Assembly (NCBI GenBank): GCA_017502875.1
Contig: JAFVUF010000024.1
Coordinates: 1-64,000 of the forward strand
Source: Clostridia bacterium
Lineage (GTDB): Bacteria > Bacillota > Clostridia > Oscillospirales > CAG-272
Reading direction: 5' to 3'
Length of the DNA: 64,000 bases
Each line of letters starts with the position of its first letter. The stretch's first letter is position 1. Under the pieces are notes generated by a model. It was not told where the DNA came from. It was given only the letters and a program-made list of their open reading frames with translations, and did not search any database. This document shows positions 27,206 to 35,993 of the stretch, in pieces. The translations under genes were made by a program, and so were the position numbers.

Positions 27206-28531
27206 ATGAAAGAGATAAAAACACACGTAAAACCAAGTTTGCCCTTCAAAAGCAGTATGAAAAAGGATTACAAGATACTCGTTCCCGATATGCTTCCTAT
27301 CCATTTTTCAATACTTACCGAGGTAATGGCAAGCTACGGCTATGATATAGAGCTTCTAAAAAACGTAGGTCCAAGCGTGCAGGAGGAGGGGCTTAAATAC
27401 GTCCATAACGATACCTGCTACCCTGCGCTTTGTACCATAGGACAGATGATAGACGCGCTGAACAGCGGCAAATACGACCTTGACCACACCGCCGTTATGA
27501 TAACCCAGACGGGCGGCGGCTGCCGAGCGTCGAACTACATACATCTTCTTCGTAAGGCAATGAGAAAGGCGGGCTATCCTAATGTTCCCGTAATATCGCT
27601 TAATATTTCGGGACTTGAAAAGGGAAGCAGCTTTAAGCTCACTCTCCCCATGCTCATAAAAATGCTTTGCGCTCTGTGCTACGGAGACCTTATAACGCTG
27701 CTGCGTAACCAGACCGAGCCTTATGAGGTTGAGAAGGGCGCGTCTCAGACGGTAGTTGAGAGATGGACGAAGAATATCGCGGAGCAGCTCAAAAAGGGCA
27801 AGGGCTGGACTACTAAGGCGTTCGATAAGAATATGAGAGGAATAGCCGCTGATTTTGCCGCAATTGAAAGGAATATAGTGCCTAAGGTCAAGGTAGGCGT
27901 TGTCGGTGAGATATACGTTAAGTATTCCGCGCTTGCAAATAACGGACTTGAGGAATTCCTTCGCTCGCAGGACTGCGAGGTCAACGTTCCGGGCGTTATG
28001 TCATTTATATGCTTCAAGATAGATAACCGTATTGAAGATATTAAGCTTTACGGCGGAAATCCTATTAAGGATAAGGTCTGTAAGCTGCTACTCAAGCTGG
28101 TTACAAATATTGAAACCGTAATGCAGAACGTTCTTTCCGAGTATAAGCAGTACGAAAAGCCCGCAACCTATGCCGAGTTAAAGGAAATGGTGAAGGGCGT
28201 TATCGGTTACGGGGCTAAAATGGGAGAGGGCTGGCTTCTTACGGCTGAAATGGTCGAGCTCATCAAGACAGGCTACGGAAACATAGTTTGCGCCCAGCCG
28301 TTTGGCTGTCTACCTAACCATATCGTAGGCAAGGGTATGATAAGAAAGCTCCGTACTCTGTATCCCAAGGCTAATATCGTGCCGATTGACTATGATCCGG
28401 GAGCTACGAGAGTTAACCAGGAGAACAGAATCAAGCTTATGCTTGCGGTTGCTGCCGAGAGAATAGGCGAAGGTTCTCACGCTCATCAGCCTGAGGAGAC
28501 GGAGAGTGTAAGGACTCCCGAAACGGTATAA
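27206..28531 (+). CDS. Activase-associated 2-hydroxyacyl-CoA dehydratase-like protein
   Basis: A 441-residue protein matching the C-terminal third of long activase fusion proteins (981 + 441 is close to the usual fusion length). Visible features are HNDTCYPALCTIGQM (about 67-82) with two Cys, QTGGGCRASNY (about 108) with another Cys, and CAQPFGCLPNHIVGKG (about 356) with two more. These conserved cysteines probably hold an Fe-S cluster. The start lies 23 bases after the previous stop, with AAAGG upstream. A clean stop, spacer and new ribosome binding site argue for two genuine genes rather than a sequencing frameshift. The two products probably form one complex. Confidence 0.82.
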   Translation: MKEIKTHVKPSLPFKSSMKKDYKILVPDMLPIHFSILTEVMASYGYDIELLKNVGPSVQEEGLKYVHNDTCYPALCTIGQMIDALNSGKYDLDHTAVMITQTGGGCRASNYIHLLRKAMRKAGYPNVPVISLNISGLEKGSSFKLTLPMLIKMLCALCYGDLITLLRNQTEPYEVEKGASQTVVERWTKNIAEQLKKGKGWTTKAFDKNMRGIAADFAAIERNIVPKVKVGVVGEIYVKYSALANNGLEEFLRSQDCEVNVPGVMSFICFKIDNRIEDIKLYGGNPIKDKVCKLLLKLVTNIETVMQNVLSEYKQYEKPATYAELKEMVKGVIGYGAKMGEGWLLTAEMVELIKTGYGNIVCAQPFGCLPNHIVGKGMIRKLRTLYPKANIVPIDYDPGATRVNQENRIKLMLAVAAERIGEGSHAHQPEETESVRTPETV

Positions 28532-28537
28532 TACGAA

Positions 28538-29503
28538 ATGTACAAAAGCTACACGGTAGGAAAAAACGACGCGGACCAGAGACTTGATAAATTTTTAACT
28601 AAAACTGTGAAGGCTCTTCCTCAGTCAATGCTTTATAAAGCGCTCCGTACAAAGAAGATAAAGGTTAACCGCAAAAGAGCCGAGCCAAATCAGCGTCTTT
28701 GCGAGGGCGACGTTATCGAGCTTTATTTAAAGGACGATTTTTTCCTTGGGGATAGCCCCGAGCAGTCCTTTAAGGCGCTGAGTCCGTCGCTGAAAATCGC
28801 GTACGAGGACGATAATATAATAATATGTAATAAACGTCCCGGCCTTATCGTTCATTCGGACGATAGCGAGGACGTAAATACTCTTATAAATCACATAAAA
28901 GCCTACCTTTATAAAAAAGGTGAGTACCTTCCTGAAAAGGAAAACTCCTTTGCGCCCGCGCTTTGTAACCGAATAGACAGAAATACAGGCGGTCTTGTAA
29001 TTGCGGCAAAGACCGCGGCGGCGCTTCGCTTTATGAACGGGAAGATTAAAAACGACGAGCTTACCAAGAGGTACGTCTGCGCGGTAAAGGGTATTCCCGA
29101 AAGGAAGCAGGATACGTTAAAAGGGTATCTTATCAAGGACGGAGACGCAAATCAGGTTACGGTTTATAAGCAACGCCCCAATGCCCCTGACGTAAAGACC
29201 ATAATTACAAAGTACAGGGTGTTAAAGGAAAAGGACGGAAACGCGCTTTGCGAGGTTGAGCTTATTACAGGGCGCACTCATCAGATAAGAGCGCACATGG
29301 CGTCGATAGGACATTCGCTTCTCGGAGACGGTAAATACGGCATAAACCGAGACGATAAAAGGCTTGGCTATAAATATCAGGCGCTTTATTCCAGATATAT
29401 CAGATTTGATTTTAAGGAATCAAACGGGGAATTTGATTATCTTAACGGAAAAGAGATATCCATTCCGTTTGATGAGATATGGTTTACACGCGATTTTGAG
29501 TGA
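28538..29503 (+). CDS. RluA-family pseudouridine synthase (RluC/RluD-like)
   Basis: Isomerises specific uridines in 23S rRNA. The N-terminal S4 RNA-binding domain (about 12-70, DQRLDKFLTK...KIKVNRKRAEPNQRL) is followed by the catalytic domain. NRIDRNTGGL (about 146-155) carries the catalytic Asp, and ITGRTHQIRAHM (about 246) is the second family motif. The 321-residue length is normal. It starts 6 bases after the preceding gene with no strong Shine-Dalgarno, suggesting translational coupling. Target position cannot be assigned from sequence. Confidence 0.92.
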   Translation: MYKSYTVGKNDADQRLDKFLTKTVKALPQSMLYKALRTKKIKVNRKRAEPNQRLCEGDVIELYLKDDFFLGDSPEQSFKALSPSLKIAYEDDNIIICNKRPGLIVHSDDSEDVNTLINHIKAYLYKKGEYLPEKENSFAPALCNRIDRNTGGLVIAAKTAAALRFMNGKIKNDELTKRYVCAVKGIPERKQDTLKGYLIKDGDANQVTVYKQRPNAPDVKTIITKYRVLKEKDGNALCEVELITGRTHQIRAHMASIGHSLLGDGKYGINRDDKRLGYKYQALYSRYIRFDFKESNGEFDYLNGKEISIPFDEIWFTRDFE

Positions 29504-29589
29504 TTTTACACTTTTTAAGGATAAACTCATATTTGATTGACATTTTTAAGTATATGCTATTTTATTTTTACAGAAAGTAGGGTTGTATT

Positions 29590-30246
29590 ATGGAGCTTAA
29601 AGGCATTAAAGCTAATTTTCTCGGAGACAGTATAACCGAGGGACACGGAACCTCTGATCCCGCGACAAAGACTTTTCATCAGCTTATAGCTAAAAAATAC
29701 GGAATGGCTGTGGCAAGAAATTACGGAATAAGCGGCACACGTTTCGCAAGACAGAGCAAGCCGAGCGAAAATCCCCTCTCTGACCTTGATTTTTCATCAA
29801 GATATTCCGAGATGGACGATGACGCGCAGCTTGTCGTACTTTTTGGCGGAACAAACGATTTCGGGCACGGCGATGCGCCTCTCGGCAGTATGGACGACAG
29901 AACTTCCGATACCTTCTACGGAGCGTGCCACACAACTATGAACGGACTTATAAATAAGTATCCCGATGCGAAAATAGTAGTAATGACACCCCTTCACAGA
30001 ATAAGTGAGGACAGTACCGTTAAGGAAAACGGACTTGAATGCTGTAAGCTTGAGGGCTATGTAAGTGTAATAAAGGATGTCGCTGCGTTTTATTCACTTC
30101 CTGTGCTTGATCTCTGGTCAGTAAGCGGACTTCAGCCGAGAGTAGACGTAATCAGGAACAGGTACGTGCCCGACGGACTTCACCCAAATGACGCGGGACA
30201 CGAAAAAATGGCTGAGGTTATCGGAAATTACCTCGCCACAATATAA
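29590..30246 (+). CDS. SGNH/GDSL-family hydrolase
   Basis: An esterase or acetylhydrolase of the SGNH superfamily, 218 aa with no signal peptide. The four blocks are GDSITEGHG (nucleophile Ser about 16), NYGISGT (oxyanion Gly), GGTNDFGHG (Asn about 89) and DGLHPNDAGH (Asp/His about 196-199). AGTAGGG precedes the ATG. A TTGACA at 29537-29542, with an imperfect -10, could give it its own promoter. Such enzymes often remove O-acetyl groups from sugars, but the substrate is not determinable here. Confidence 0.88.
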   Translation: MELKGIKANFLGDSITEGHGTSDPATKTFHQLIAKKYGMAVARNYGISGTRFARQSKPSENPLSDLDFSSRYSEMDDDAQLVVLFGGTNDFGHGDAPLGSMDDRTSDTFYGACHTTMNGLINKYPDAKIVVMTPLHRISEDSTVKENGLECCKLEGYVSVIKDVAAFYSLPVLDLWSVSGLQPRVDVIRNRYVPDGLHPNDAGHEKMAEVIGNYLATI

Positions 30247-30514
30247 GTATATAGTAATTAAGAAGATATCACGTTTTTAACATCGTTAACGCGATAGTCG
30301 TATGGATTTAAGCCATAATTAACGTAATAAATTTGAATTTCGCAGAAATCCAGCCTTGTAATACCAAAAGAGGAGCTTTACGCTGTAAGCCCCTCTTTTT
30401 TATTTGTTTTTCGTCATATTCGGTTGCGCGTAAACGCGACAGCCATTTCTTTAAATGTATAAATGATTTCACTTATTAAGCTCTGCGCTTGTATTAAGCG
30501 AAAGACCTTGCTCG
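30247..30514. other. Intergenic region with one terminator
   Basis: About 268 bases between the convergent SGNH hydrolase and serine hydrolase. Apart from the terminator at 30364-30402 it contains only unremarkable AT-rich sequence and no ORF of note. Confidence 0.5.
30364..30402 (+). terminator. Rho-independent terminator after the SGNH hydrolase
   Basis: AAAAGAGG ... CCTCTTTTTT stem with an inner GCTTTA/TGTAAGC extension and a T6 tract. It lies about 120 bases after the stop codon. Confidence 0.82.
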
Positions 30515-31636
30515 TCAGATAATTCCCGCAATCTTATACATCGTATCTCTTATCACAGAGTGAACGTCGGTGTATACCCAGGTTTGATTCAGAACATGCT
30601 GCATGTATACAACGCAAATTTTGTGATGAGCGTCCATAGAAACGAATGCTCCGGCGGCTCCTGACCAGCCGAATTCAAATTCGCAGGGAGCATTCGAATT
30701 GGCGCGATTCTTATCAAGCATTATTCTCATACCGAAGCTGTAACCAAGGCCCGGATCAAGAGGGCCGGGAAGAATGAGATCTAACTCATTCTGATTTGCG
30801 CGCATAAGGTCAACGGTTTCGGGGCGCAGAAGCTGATAACCGTTTGCCGCGGTTCCGTTGTTTGCCATAGCGTCAGCAAACTTAATGTAGTCATCTGTGC
30901 AAGAGACAAGACCCGCGCCACCGCTTTCATAGTTTTTGGTAAGCCTATATACACACGTAAGCGGCACTTTTTCATAACCGTTTTCGGTATACGTGTACTG
31001 GGCGGCAAACTGCGGAAGCATTTCGTCAGTAACCTCAAAGGTGGTTCTGGTCATTCCAAGCGGATCAAATATTTCTTTTTTCATATATTCGCCAAGCTTC
31101 ATTCCGGTTGCCACCTCTATGACAGCACCAAGGACGTCGTGGCAGAGGCTGTACTGATACTTTGTGCCCGGCTCAAAAGATAGCGGAGACTTAGCAAAGC
31201 TCTTAACGACTGTTAACGTGTCCGCGTCAGGCTCCCTTGCGAGCAGCTCCTTGAGGGGCGGCATCTCAAGGTCGTATGTAAGACCGCCGCGCATGGCGAA
31301 AAGGTGGCGGATTGTCATTATGTTTTTACACTTTTTGATATCCTCACCGTCTCGGTAAGTAAGCTCTGCAAATTCCGGAATATACTTGCAAACGGGGTCC
31401 TCAATGCTTATTATACCTCTTTCTACGAGGCGCATTGCCGCTACACAGGTTATGGGCTTTGTGCAAGAATAAAGGAAATACAGCTCGTCGCCTTTAAGCG
31501 GTATTTTGCCCTCAGAATCCTTTGTGCCGCTGATGTGTCTGTAAATTTCCTTACTGTTATGATAAATTATAACGTCTGTAGACGGAATGTTTTTGCTCTC
31601 AATAAACTTAGCGAGATTTTCAGTATACATTCTCAT
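30515..31636 (-). CDS. Beta-lactamase-related serine hydrolase (class C/PBP fold)
   Basis: A 373-residue cytoplasmic or surface serine hydrolase of the class C beta-lactamase/DD-peptidase fold. The nucleophile motif SCTK lies in FLYSCTKPI (about residue 57), and the tyrosine region is YQYSLCHDVLG (about 160). There is no signal peptide. Homologues include esterases and D-aminopeptidases, and beta-lactamase activity should not be assumed. It has its own promoter and is divergent from the small cysteine-rich gene. No third KTG-like box is clearly seen; WSGAAG near residue 325 may occupy that position. Confidence 0.85.
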   Translation of the reverse strand: MRMYTENLAKFIESKNIPSTDVIIYHNSKEIYRHISGTKDSEGKIPLKGDELYFLYSCTKPITCVAAMRLVERGIISIEDPVCKYIPEFAELTYRDGEDIKKCKNIMTIRHLFAMRGGLTYDLEMPPLKELLAREPDADTLTVVKSFAKSPLSFEPGTKYQYSLCHDVLGAVIEVATGMKLGEYMKKEIFDPLGMTRTTFEVTDEMLPQFAAQYTYTENGYEKVPLTCVYRLTKNYESGGAGLVSCTDDYIKFADAMANNGTAANGYQLLRPETVDLMRANQNELDLILPGPLDPGLGYSFGMRIMLDKNRANSNAPCEFEFGWSGAAGAFVSMDAHHKICVVYMQHVLNQTWVYTDVHSVIRDTMYKIAGII

Positions 31637-31666
31637 TTTCTCCTTATATTAAAAACTACAAATATA

Positions 31667-31694
31667 ATTATAACTAAATTTAAAGATTTGTCAA
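31667..31694 (-). promoter_or_regulatory. Sigma-A promoter of the serine hydrolase gene
   Basis: On the minus strand TTGACA (31694-31689) and TATAAT (31672-31667) with 16-bp spacing. It is back to back with the promoter at 31716-31744. Confidence 0.85.
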
Positions 31695-31715
31695 TAACAA
31701 TAAGTTATTTTATTC

Positions 31716-31744
31716 TTGACAAAAACGATTTTTAGAGGTATAAT
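31716..31744 (+). promoter_or_regulatory. Sigma-A promoter of the small cysteine-rich protein gene
   Basis: TTGACA (31716-31721) and TATAAT (31739-31744), 17-bp spacing; the coding ATG follows 31 bases downstream. This shows that the open frame upstream of 31776 is promoter, not coding sequence. Confidence 0.9.
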
Positions 31745-31775
31745 CAATGCATATAAATGTAATATAGGGAAAGAC

Positions 31776-31976
31776 ATGGATAAAGGTAAGGTAAAAAAGG
31801 TAATATCAAGCTGTGATGACTGTCTGTATTATGATTACGATGAGGATATGGACGGATACGTTTGTACAGTGAATATGGACGAGGATGAGGCAGTTGCGTT
31901 TCTTACAAAACGCTCTCAAAGCTGCCCGTATTACCGTTATTATGATGAATATAAAAGTGTGAAAAAGCAAAATTAG
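31776..31976 (+). CDS. Small cysteine-containing protein, DUF6472-like
   Basis: A 66-residue acidic soluble protein. It carries SSCDDCLYYDYDEDMDGYVC near the N-terminus and SQSCPYYRYYDEY near the C-terminus, giving four cysteines in a C-x2-C ... C ... C pattern suited to binding zinc or another metal. Tyr, Asp and Glu dominate the middle. I recognise the pattern as the clostridial small-protein family DUF6472, whose function is unknown. The start at 31776 is set by AGGGAAAGAC upstream and by the promoter position. It is a single-gene unit. Confidence 0.78.
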   Translation: MDKGKVKKVISSCDDCLYYDYDEDMDGYVCTVNMDEDEAVAFLTKRSQSCPYYRYYDEYKSVKKQN

Positions 31977-32062
31977 ATAAAAAGTGCTTAAATTAATTTA
32001 ACACAAGTAAAATATAGCTATCACCGTCTTGCTTTGTTTACAAAAATGATTATAAATTAACA

Positions 32063-32091
32063 TTGACATTTTTTTGCAGTCGTGTTAAAAT
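32063..32091 (+). promoter_or_regulatory. Sigma-A promoter of the DUF308-like gene
   Basis: TTGACA (32063-32068) and TAAAAT (32086-32091), 17-bp spacing, 38 bases before the ATG at 32129. Confidence 0.85.
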
Positions 32092-32128
32092 AAATTATTA
32101 TTTCAAAAATCTGCGAAAGGAAATAAGA

Positions 32129-32875
32129 ATGAAAAATTTAGTAAGTAACTGGATATTCACACTTATCGAGACCGTACTGCTTGCCGTTTTCGCTGTTCTG
32201 ATGCTAACGGTTGGCGATTCGATACTTAACGTTCTCGTTGGCGTTGCGCTTATTGTTTACATAGCGCTCATAGTTTTAAGCAAGGTTGTAACGTACAGAG
32301 GCGTTATACAAATGATAGCGCTGCTTGAATTCTTCGTTGTAACAGTTCTGGCGGTGTTTGTTATTGTTGACTTTATGCCTCTTGCGACGGTTGATTCCGT
32401 AAATTTCACAGTAGGTGTTACAATGTGGTTCAGAGCAACCACGGAGATACTCCACAGCTGGCACGGACAGGGCGAGGGCAGAGTACAGAAAAAGACGTTC
32501 AGCGCGTGGAAGATATTCTTCTACATTCTGCTTGTAACCTTCGGAACATTTATTGCTTCAACGTCATTGTTTGACGATACGCTTATCAAGTACTTCATTG
32601 CGGGTGTATCCATTGCGGGCACTGTAATAATGGGTGTGCTTACGTATACCAATTACCGTGATTACCGCGCTATTCACCCAAAGCCTATTAAGCAAAAGGT
32701 AGCGAAGAAGCCGGTGGCTGAGCTTGCTGATTCAAAGAACGGCGATAAAGCTCTTGGCGAAGCCGACAGCGCTAAAAAAACTAAGGGAGAAGCAGGGGTC
32801 AAGGAGCTTCCCGCCGCCTCCGATACTAAACAGGAAGCCTCAAGCGAGGAATATATAGCTCCCGAAAAAAAGTAA
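32129..32875 (+). CDS. HdeD/DUF308-like membrane protein with charged C-terminal tail
   Basis: A 248-residue integral membrane protein. Six hydrophobic segments can be drawn at about residues 7-27, 30-50, 58-80, 86-107, 124-144 and 150-170, arranged like HdeD/DUF308 proteins. From about residue 180 a hydrophilic tail rich in Lys, Glu and Ala (for example KPIKQKVAKKPVAELADSKN) extends into the cytoplasm. The ATG at 32129 has AAAGGA upstream; an earlier in-frame codon at 32063 overlaps the promoter and is rejected. It is a lone gene with its own terminator. HdeD is an acid-stress protein in enterobacteria, but that role should not be transferred. Confidence 0.72.
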   Translation: MKNLVSNWIFTLIETVLLAVFAVLMLTVGDSILNVLVGVALIVYIALIVLSKVVTYRGVIQMIALLEFFVVTVLAVFVIVDFMPLATVDSVNFTVGVTMWFRATTEILHSWHGQGEGRVQKKTFSAWKIFFYILLVTFGTFIASTSLFDDTLIKYFIAGVSIAGTVIMGVLTYTNYRDYRAIHPKPIKQKVAKKPVAELADSKNGDKALGEADSAKKTKGEAGVKELPAASDTKQEASSEEYIAPEKK

Positions 32876-32883
32876 ATACTCAG

Positions 32884-32922
32884 ATGGGCTGTCGAAATGA
32901 CAGCCCTTTAATTTTTAATTTA
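32884..32922 (+). terminator. Rho-independent terminator
   Basis: Perfect GGGCTGTC/GACAGCCC stem (32886-32893 and 32899-32906) followed by TTTAATTTTTAATTT. Confidence 0.88.
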
Positions 32923-32944
32923 TTATAAATAATTATTATTATAT

Positions 32945-32973
32945 TTGACAAAGTAAAGTTTTTGTGGTATAAT
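32945..32973 (+). promoter_or_regulatory. Sigma-A promoter of the lon gene cluster
   Basis: TTGACA (32945-32950) and TATAAT (32968-32973), 17-bp spacing. It probably drives the run of tightly packed plus-strand genes from lon to galE. Confidence 0.9.
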
Positions 32974-33045
32974 GCTTGATGAAAAATAATGTAATGATGA
33001 TGGGAAGCGAAAATTTGTTTCCCGAAAGGATATATCGCAAGTAAA

Positions 33046-35376
33046 ATGGAACGAATCACTATCAGCAAAACATTCGAATATCCCACTCTGCCTCTTGACG
33101 GTAAGGTGGCATTTCCCGAAATTTCCATAAGCCTTGAGCTTGTGAGAAAATGTGAGATAAAGGCGTTTGAGGACGCTTACAGAAACGGTGGCAAAATACT
33201 GCTTCTTCCTCAAAAGGACCCTTATGAAGAAAATCCGTCGGCGGACGGCTTTCACCCTGTGGGTACTCTGGCAAAGGTAACTCAGCTTATCCGCAAATCC
33301 GATAATAAGGTCAGAGTACTGTTTAATTCGCTTCAGTGTGCCGACGTAGTAAGGATATACCCTGATGAAGCGGGTAGCTTCTGGAAGGCAAGCTGTAAGC
33401 TTAAGAGCAGACGCCGCGCGACAGCAGCGGAGTCCAAGGCGTATCTTGATGAGGCGAGAGAATACGTAGCTGCCTACGTTGAGCATATGAAGCTCATTTC
33501 AAAGGTTTCCGAAGGGTTTACCGAGGAAATTGATCAAATCGACGATATTCAGCAGATGGCAGATTTTCTTGCGGCGAATCTTCTTGAAACGTACGATGAA
33601 AAGCTAAGCGTCTACCTTGAAAAGAATCCAAAGGAAAGACTTTCAAGGGTTCTTTCGTATCTTGACGTGTATATCGAAGCATTTGAGGTGCGTAAGCGTA
33701 TACACGATAAGGTCAAGCAAAGAGCTGACAGAAACCAAAAGGAGTTTTACTTAAACGAGCAGCTTCGAGCAATCCGCGAGGAGCTTGGCGACGGCGACGA
33801 CAGCGAGACGGAAGGCTATAAAAAGCAGATAGAGGAGTCTGCTATGCCTGATGACGCAAAGTCGCGTCTTATAAAAGAGGCGGGAAAGCTTGCGAAAATG
33901 CCGATGAATTCCGCTGAGTATAACGTTATCTGTAATTACATTGAGGCGTGCCTTGAGCTTCCTTGGGGCAAGCGCGATGAGGACAGAATCGACCTTGCTC
34001 TCGCTGAGAAAATACTTGACAGAGACCACGACGGTCTTGAAAAGGTCAAGGAAAGAATTATAGAATACCTTGCGGTTAGAAAGCTAACCCCGAACATAAA
34101 AAATCAGATAATATGCCTTGTCGGTCCTCCCGGAACGGGAAAGACCTCTATCGTGCGCTCAGTCGCCGAGGCAATGGGCAGAAAATACGTCAGAGTGTCG
34201 CTTGGCGGTGTTCGCGACGAGGCGGACATAAGAGGACACAGAAAGACGTACATAGGCTCAATGCCGGGAAGAATACTTGACGGTATCCGTCGGGCTGAAA
34301 CCAAGAATCCCGTAATGCTTCTTGATGAGATAGATAAGCTGACCAGAGACAGCCACGGCGATCCCGCTTCCGCGCTTATGGAGGTTCTTGACGGCGAGCA
34401 GAATAAGGAATTCCGTGATCATTTCATAGAATTCCCGTTTGACTTGTCCGAGGTAATGTTTATTGCTACGGCAAACACGCTTGATACTGTGCCCAGACCT
34501 CTGCTCGACAGAATGGAGGTCATAGAGCTTAAAAGCTACTCGACTGAGGAGAAGCTCTCGATAGCGAAAAAGTATCTGCTTCCAAAGCAGCTTGCACGCC
34601 ACGGACTTGCGCCCTCTCAGTTAAAGGTAAGCGCAGCGGCTATGAAAAGCATAATCGCCTCGTATACCCGTGAGGCAGGCGTCAGAAATCTTGAACGGGA
34701 GATAGCGTCTATATGCAGAAAGGCGGCTAAGCTTCTCGCGTGCTCAGATGAGAGCACAATTAAGGTAACGCCTAAGAATTTACCTGAATTTCTCGGAGCC
34801 GAGAAGGTTTTAGCGGAGAAGGTATCGCCTGAAAACGAGGTAGGCGTGGTAAATGGTCTGGCGTACACTGAGCTTGGCGGAACGCTTCTTAAAGTGGAGG
34901 TCGCTTCAATGCCCGGAACGGGTAAGGTAGAGCTTACAGGCTCGCTTGGCAACGTAATGAAGGAGTCGGCAAAGGCGGCGCTCTCATATATCAGAGCGCA
35001 TTGCGAGGAGCTGAATATAGAGAGTGATTTTTACACAAAGAAGGATATTCATATCCACTTCCCCGAGGGCGCGGTTCCAAAGGACGGTCCGAGCGCGGGA
35101 GTAACTATGGTCAGCGCGCTCGTTTCCGAGCTTTCGGGCAGAGCTGTAAGAAGCTCGGTAGCAATGACGGGCGAGGTAACGTTAAAAGGTAAGGTTCTCG
35201 CTATTGGCGGACTTAAAGAGAAAACAATGGCGGCGTATAACGCGGGTGTGAAAACGGTACTTCTTCCCAAGGAAAACGTAAAGGACCTTGACGAAATAGA
35301 TAAGACTGTAAGAGCGTCGCTTAACTTCGTGCCGTGCTCGACGGTAGCGGAGGTTTTAAGTAACGCGATAGTGTGA
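33046..35376 (+). CDS. lon: ATP-dependent Lon protease
   Basis: Degrades misfolded and short-lived regulatory proteins in the cytosol. The 776-residue chain contains the N-terminal substrate domain (to about 200), a coiled-coil, and the AAA+ module with GPPGTGKTS (about 361) and VMLLDEIDK. The protease domain follows, with the catalytic Ser in PKDGPSAGV (about 684) and Lys in TLKGKVLAIGG (about 727). AAAGGA lies 15 bases upstream of the ATG, a longer spacing than usual, so translation may be modest. First gene of a large cluster. Confidence 0.97.
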   Translation: MERITISKTFEYPTLPLDGKVAFPEISISLELVRKCEIKAFEDAYRNGGKILLLPQKDPYEENPSADGFHPVGTLAKVTQLIRKSDNKVRVLFNSLQCADVVRIYPDEAGSFWKASCKLKSRRRATAAESKAYLDEAREYVAAYVEHMKLISKVSEGFTEEIDQIDDIQQMADFLAANLLETYDEKLSVYLEKNPKERLSRVLSYLDVYIEAFEVRKRIHDKVKQRADRNQKEFYLNEQLRAIREELGDGDDSETEGYKKQIEESAMPDDAKSRLIKEAGKLAKMPMNSAEYNVICNYIEACLELPWGKRDEDRIDLALAEKILDRDHDGLEKVKERIIEYLAVRKLTPNIKNQIICLVGPPGTGKTSIVRSVAEAMGRKYVRVSLGGVRDEADIRGHRKTYIGSMPGRILDGIRRAETKNPVMLLDEIDKLTRDSHGDPASALMEVLDGEQNKEFRDHFIEFPFDLSEVMFIATANTLDTVPRPLLDRMEVIELKSYSTEEKLSIAKKYLLPKQLARHGLAPSQLKVSAAAMKSIIASYTREAGVRNLEREIASICRKAAKLLACSDESTIKVTPKNLPEFLGAEKVLAEKVSPENEVGVVNGLAYTELGGTLLKVEVASMPGTGKVELTGSLGNVMKESAKAALSYIRAHCEELNIESDFYTKKDIHIHFPEGAVPKDGPSAGVTMVSALVSELSGRAVRSSVAMTGEVTLKGKVLAIGGLKEKTMAAYNAGVKTVLLPKENVKDLDEIDKTVRASLNFVPCSTVAEVLSNAIV

Positions 35377-35390
35377 TTTAGGGTGAAAAT

Positions 35391-35975
35391 ATGACGGTAA
35401 AAAACGCAGAGCTTAAAATAACCGCGGGACTTACGAAGCAGTTCCCGTTTGATAAAAAGGCGCAGATAGCCTTTTCAGGTCGCTCAAACGTCGGTAAAAG
35501 CTCTCTTATAAACAGCCTAATGGGCAGAAAAAATCTTGCGAGAGTAAGCTCAGCTCCGGGTAAAACGATAACGGTAAACTTCTATGAGATTAATAAGGAG
35601 TTTTACCTTGTGGATATGCCCGGTTACGGCTACGCCAAGCGCAGTCCGAAGCAGAAAAAGCAATGGTCGGCGTTAACCGACGGCTACTACACAAAGGACG
35701 GCTCACACGGAAAGCTGGTGGCAGTCGCGCAGCTCGTTGACCTCAAAGCAGGCGCTACGGAGGACGATATGACCATGATGGAGTGGCTGAGTGAGTCAGG
35801 GTACGACTGGTTTATCGTAGCGACTAAGGTAGATAAGCTAAATAAAACGCAAAGGCAGGAGGCGCTTGATAAGCTTTCCGAGCTTGTTGAAGGCGTTGAT
35901 ATAATTCCTTATTCCTCGCTGACGGGCGAGGGTAAAAACGAGGTCTGGGCAAGAATAGCTCAGTCTCTTAACTGA
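35391..35975 (+). CDS. engB: Ribosome biogenesis GTPase EngB/YsxC
   Basis: A small essential GTPase (194 aa) that helps assemble the 50S subunit. Its GTP-binding motifs are GRSNVGKSS (G1, about 29), VDMPGYGYA (G3, about 74) and ATKVDKL (G4, about 143). AGGGTG precedes the ATG. It follows lon by 14 bases, the arrangement seen in Bacillus and many Firmicutes, so co-expression with lon is expected. Confidence 0.96.
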   Translation: MTVKNAELKITAGLTKQFPFDKKAQIAFSGRSNVGKSSLINSLMGRKNLARVSSAPGKTITVNFYEINKEFYLVDMPGYGYAKRSPKQKKQWSALTDGYYTKDGSHGKLVAVAQLVDLKAGATEDDMTMMEWLSESGYDWFIVATKVDKLNKTQRQEALDKLSELVEGVDIIPYSSLTGEGKNEVWARIAQSLN

Positions 35976-35993
35976 TGATTTTTGGTGAACAGT

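Noticed and set aside
30515..31636. Beta-lactam resistance gene
   Set aside because: Only the broad class C beta-lactamase fold is supported (SxxK). No signal peptide or clear KTG box is seen, so a general serine hydrolase call is safer.
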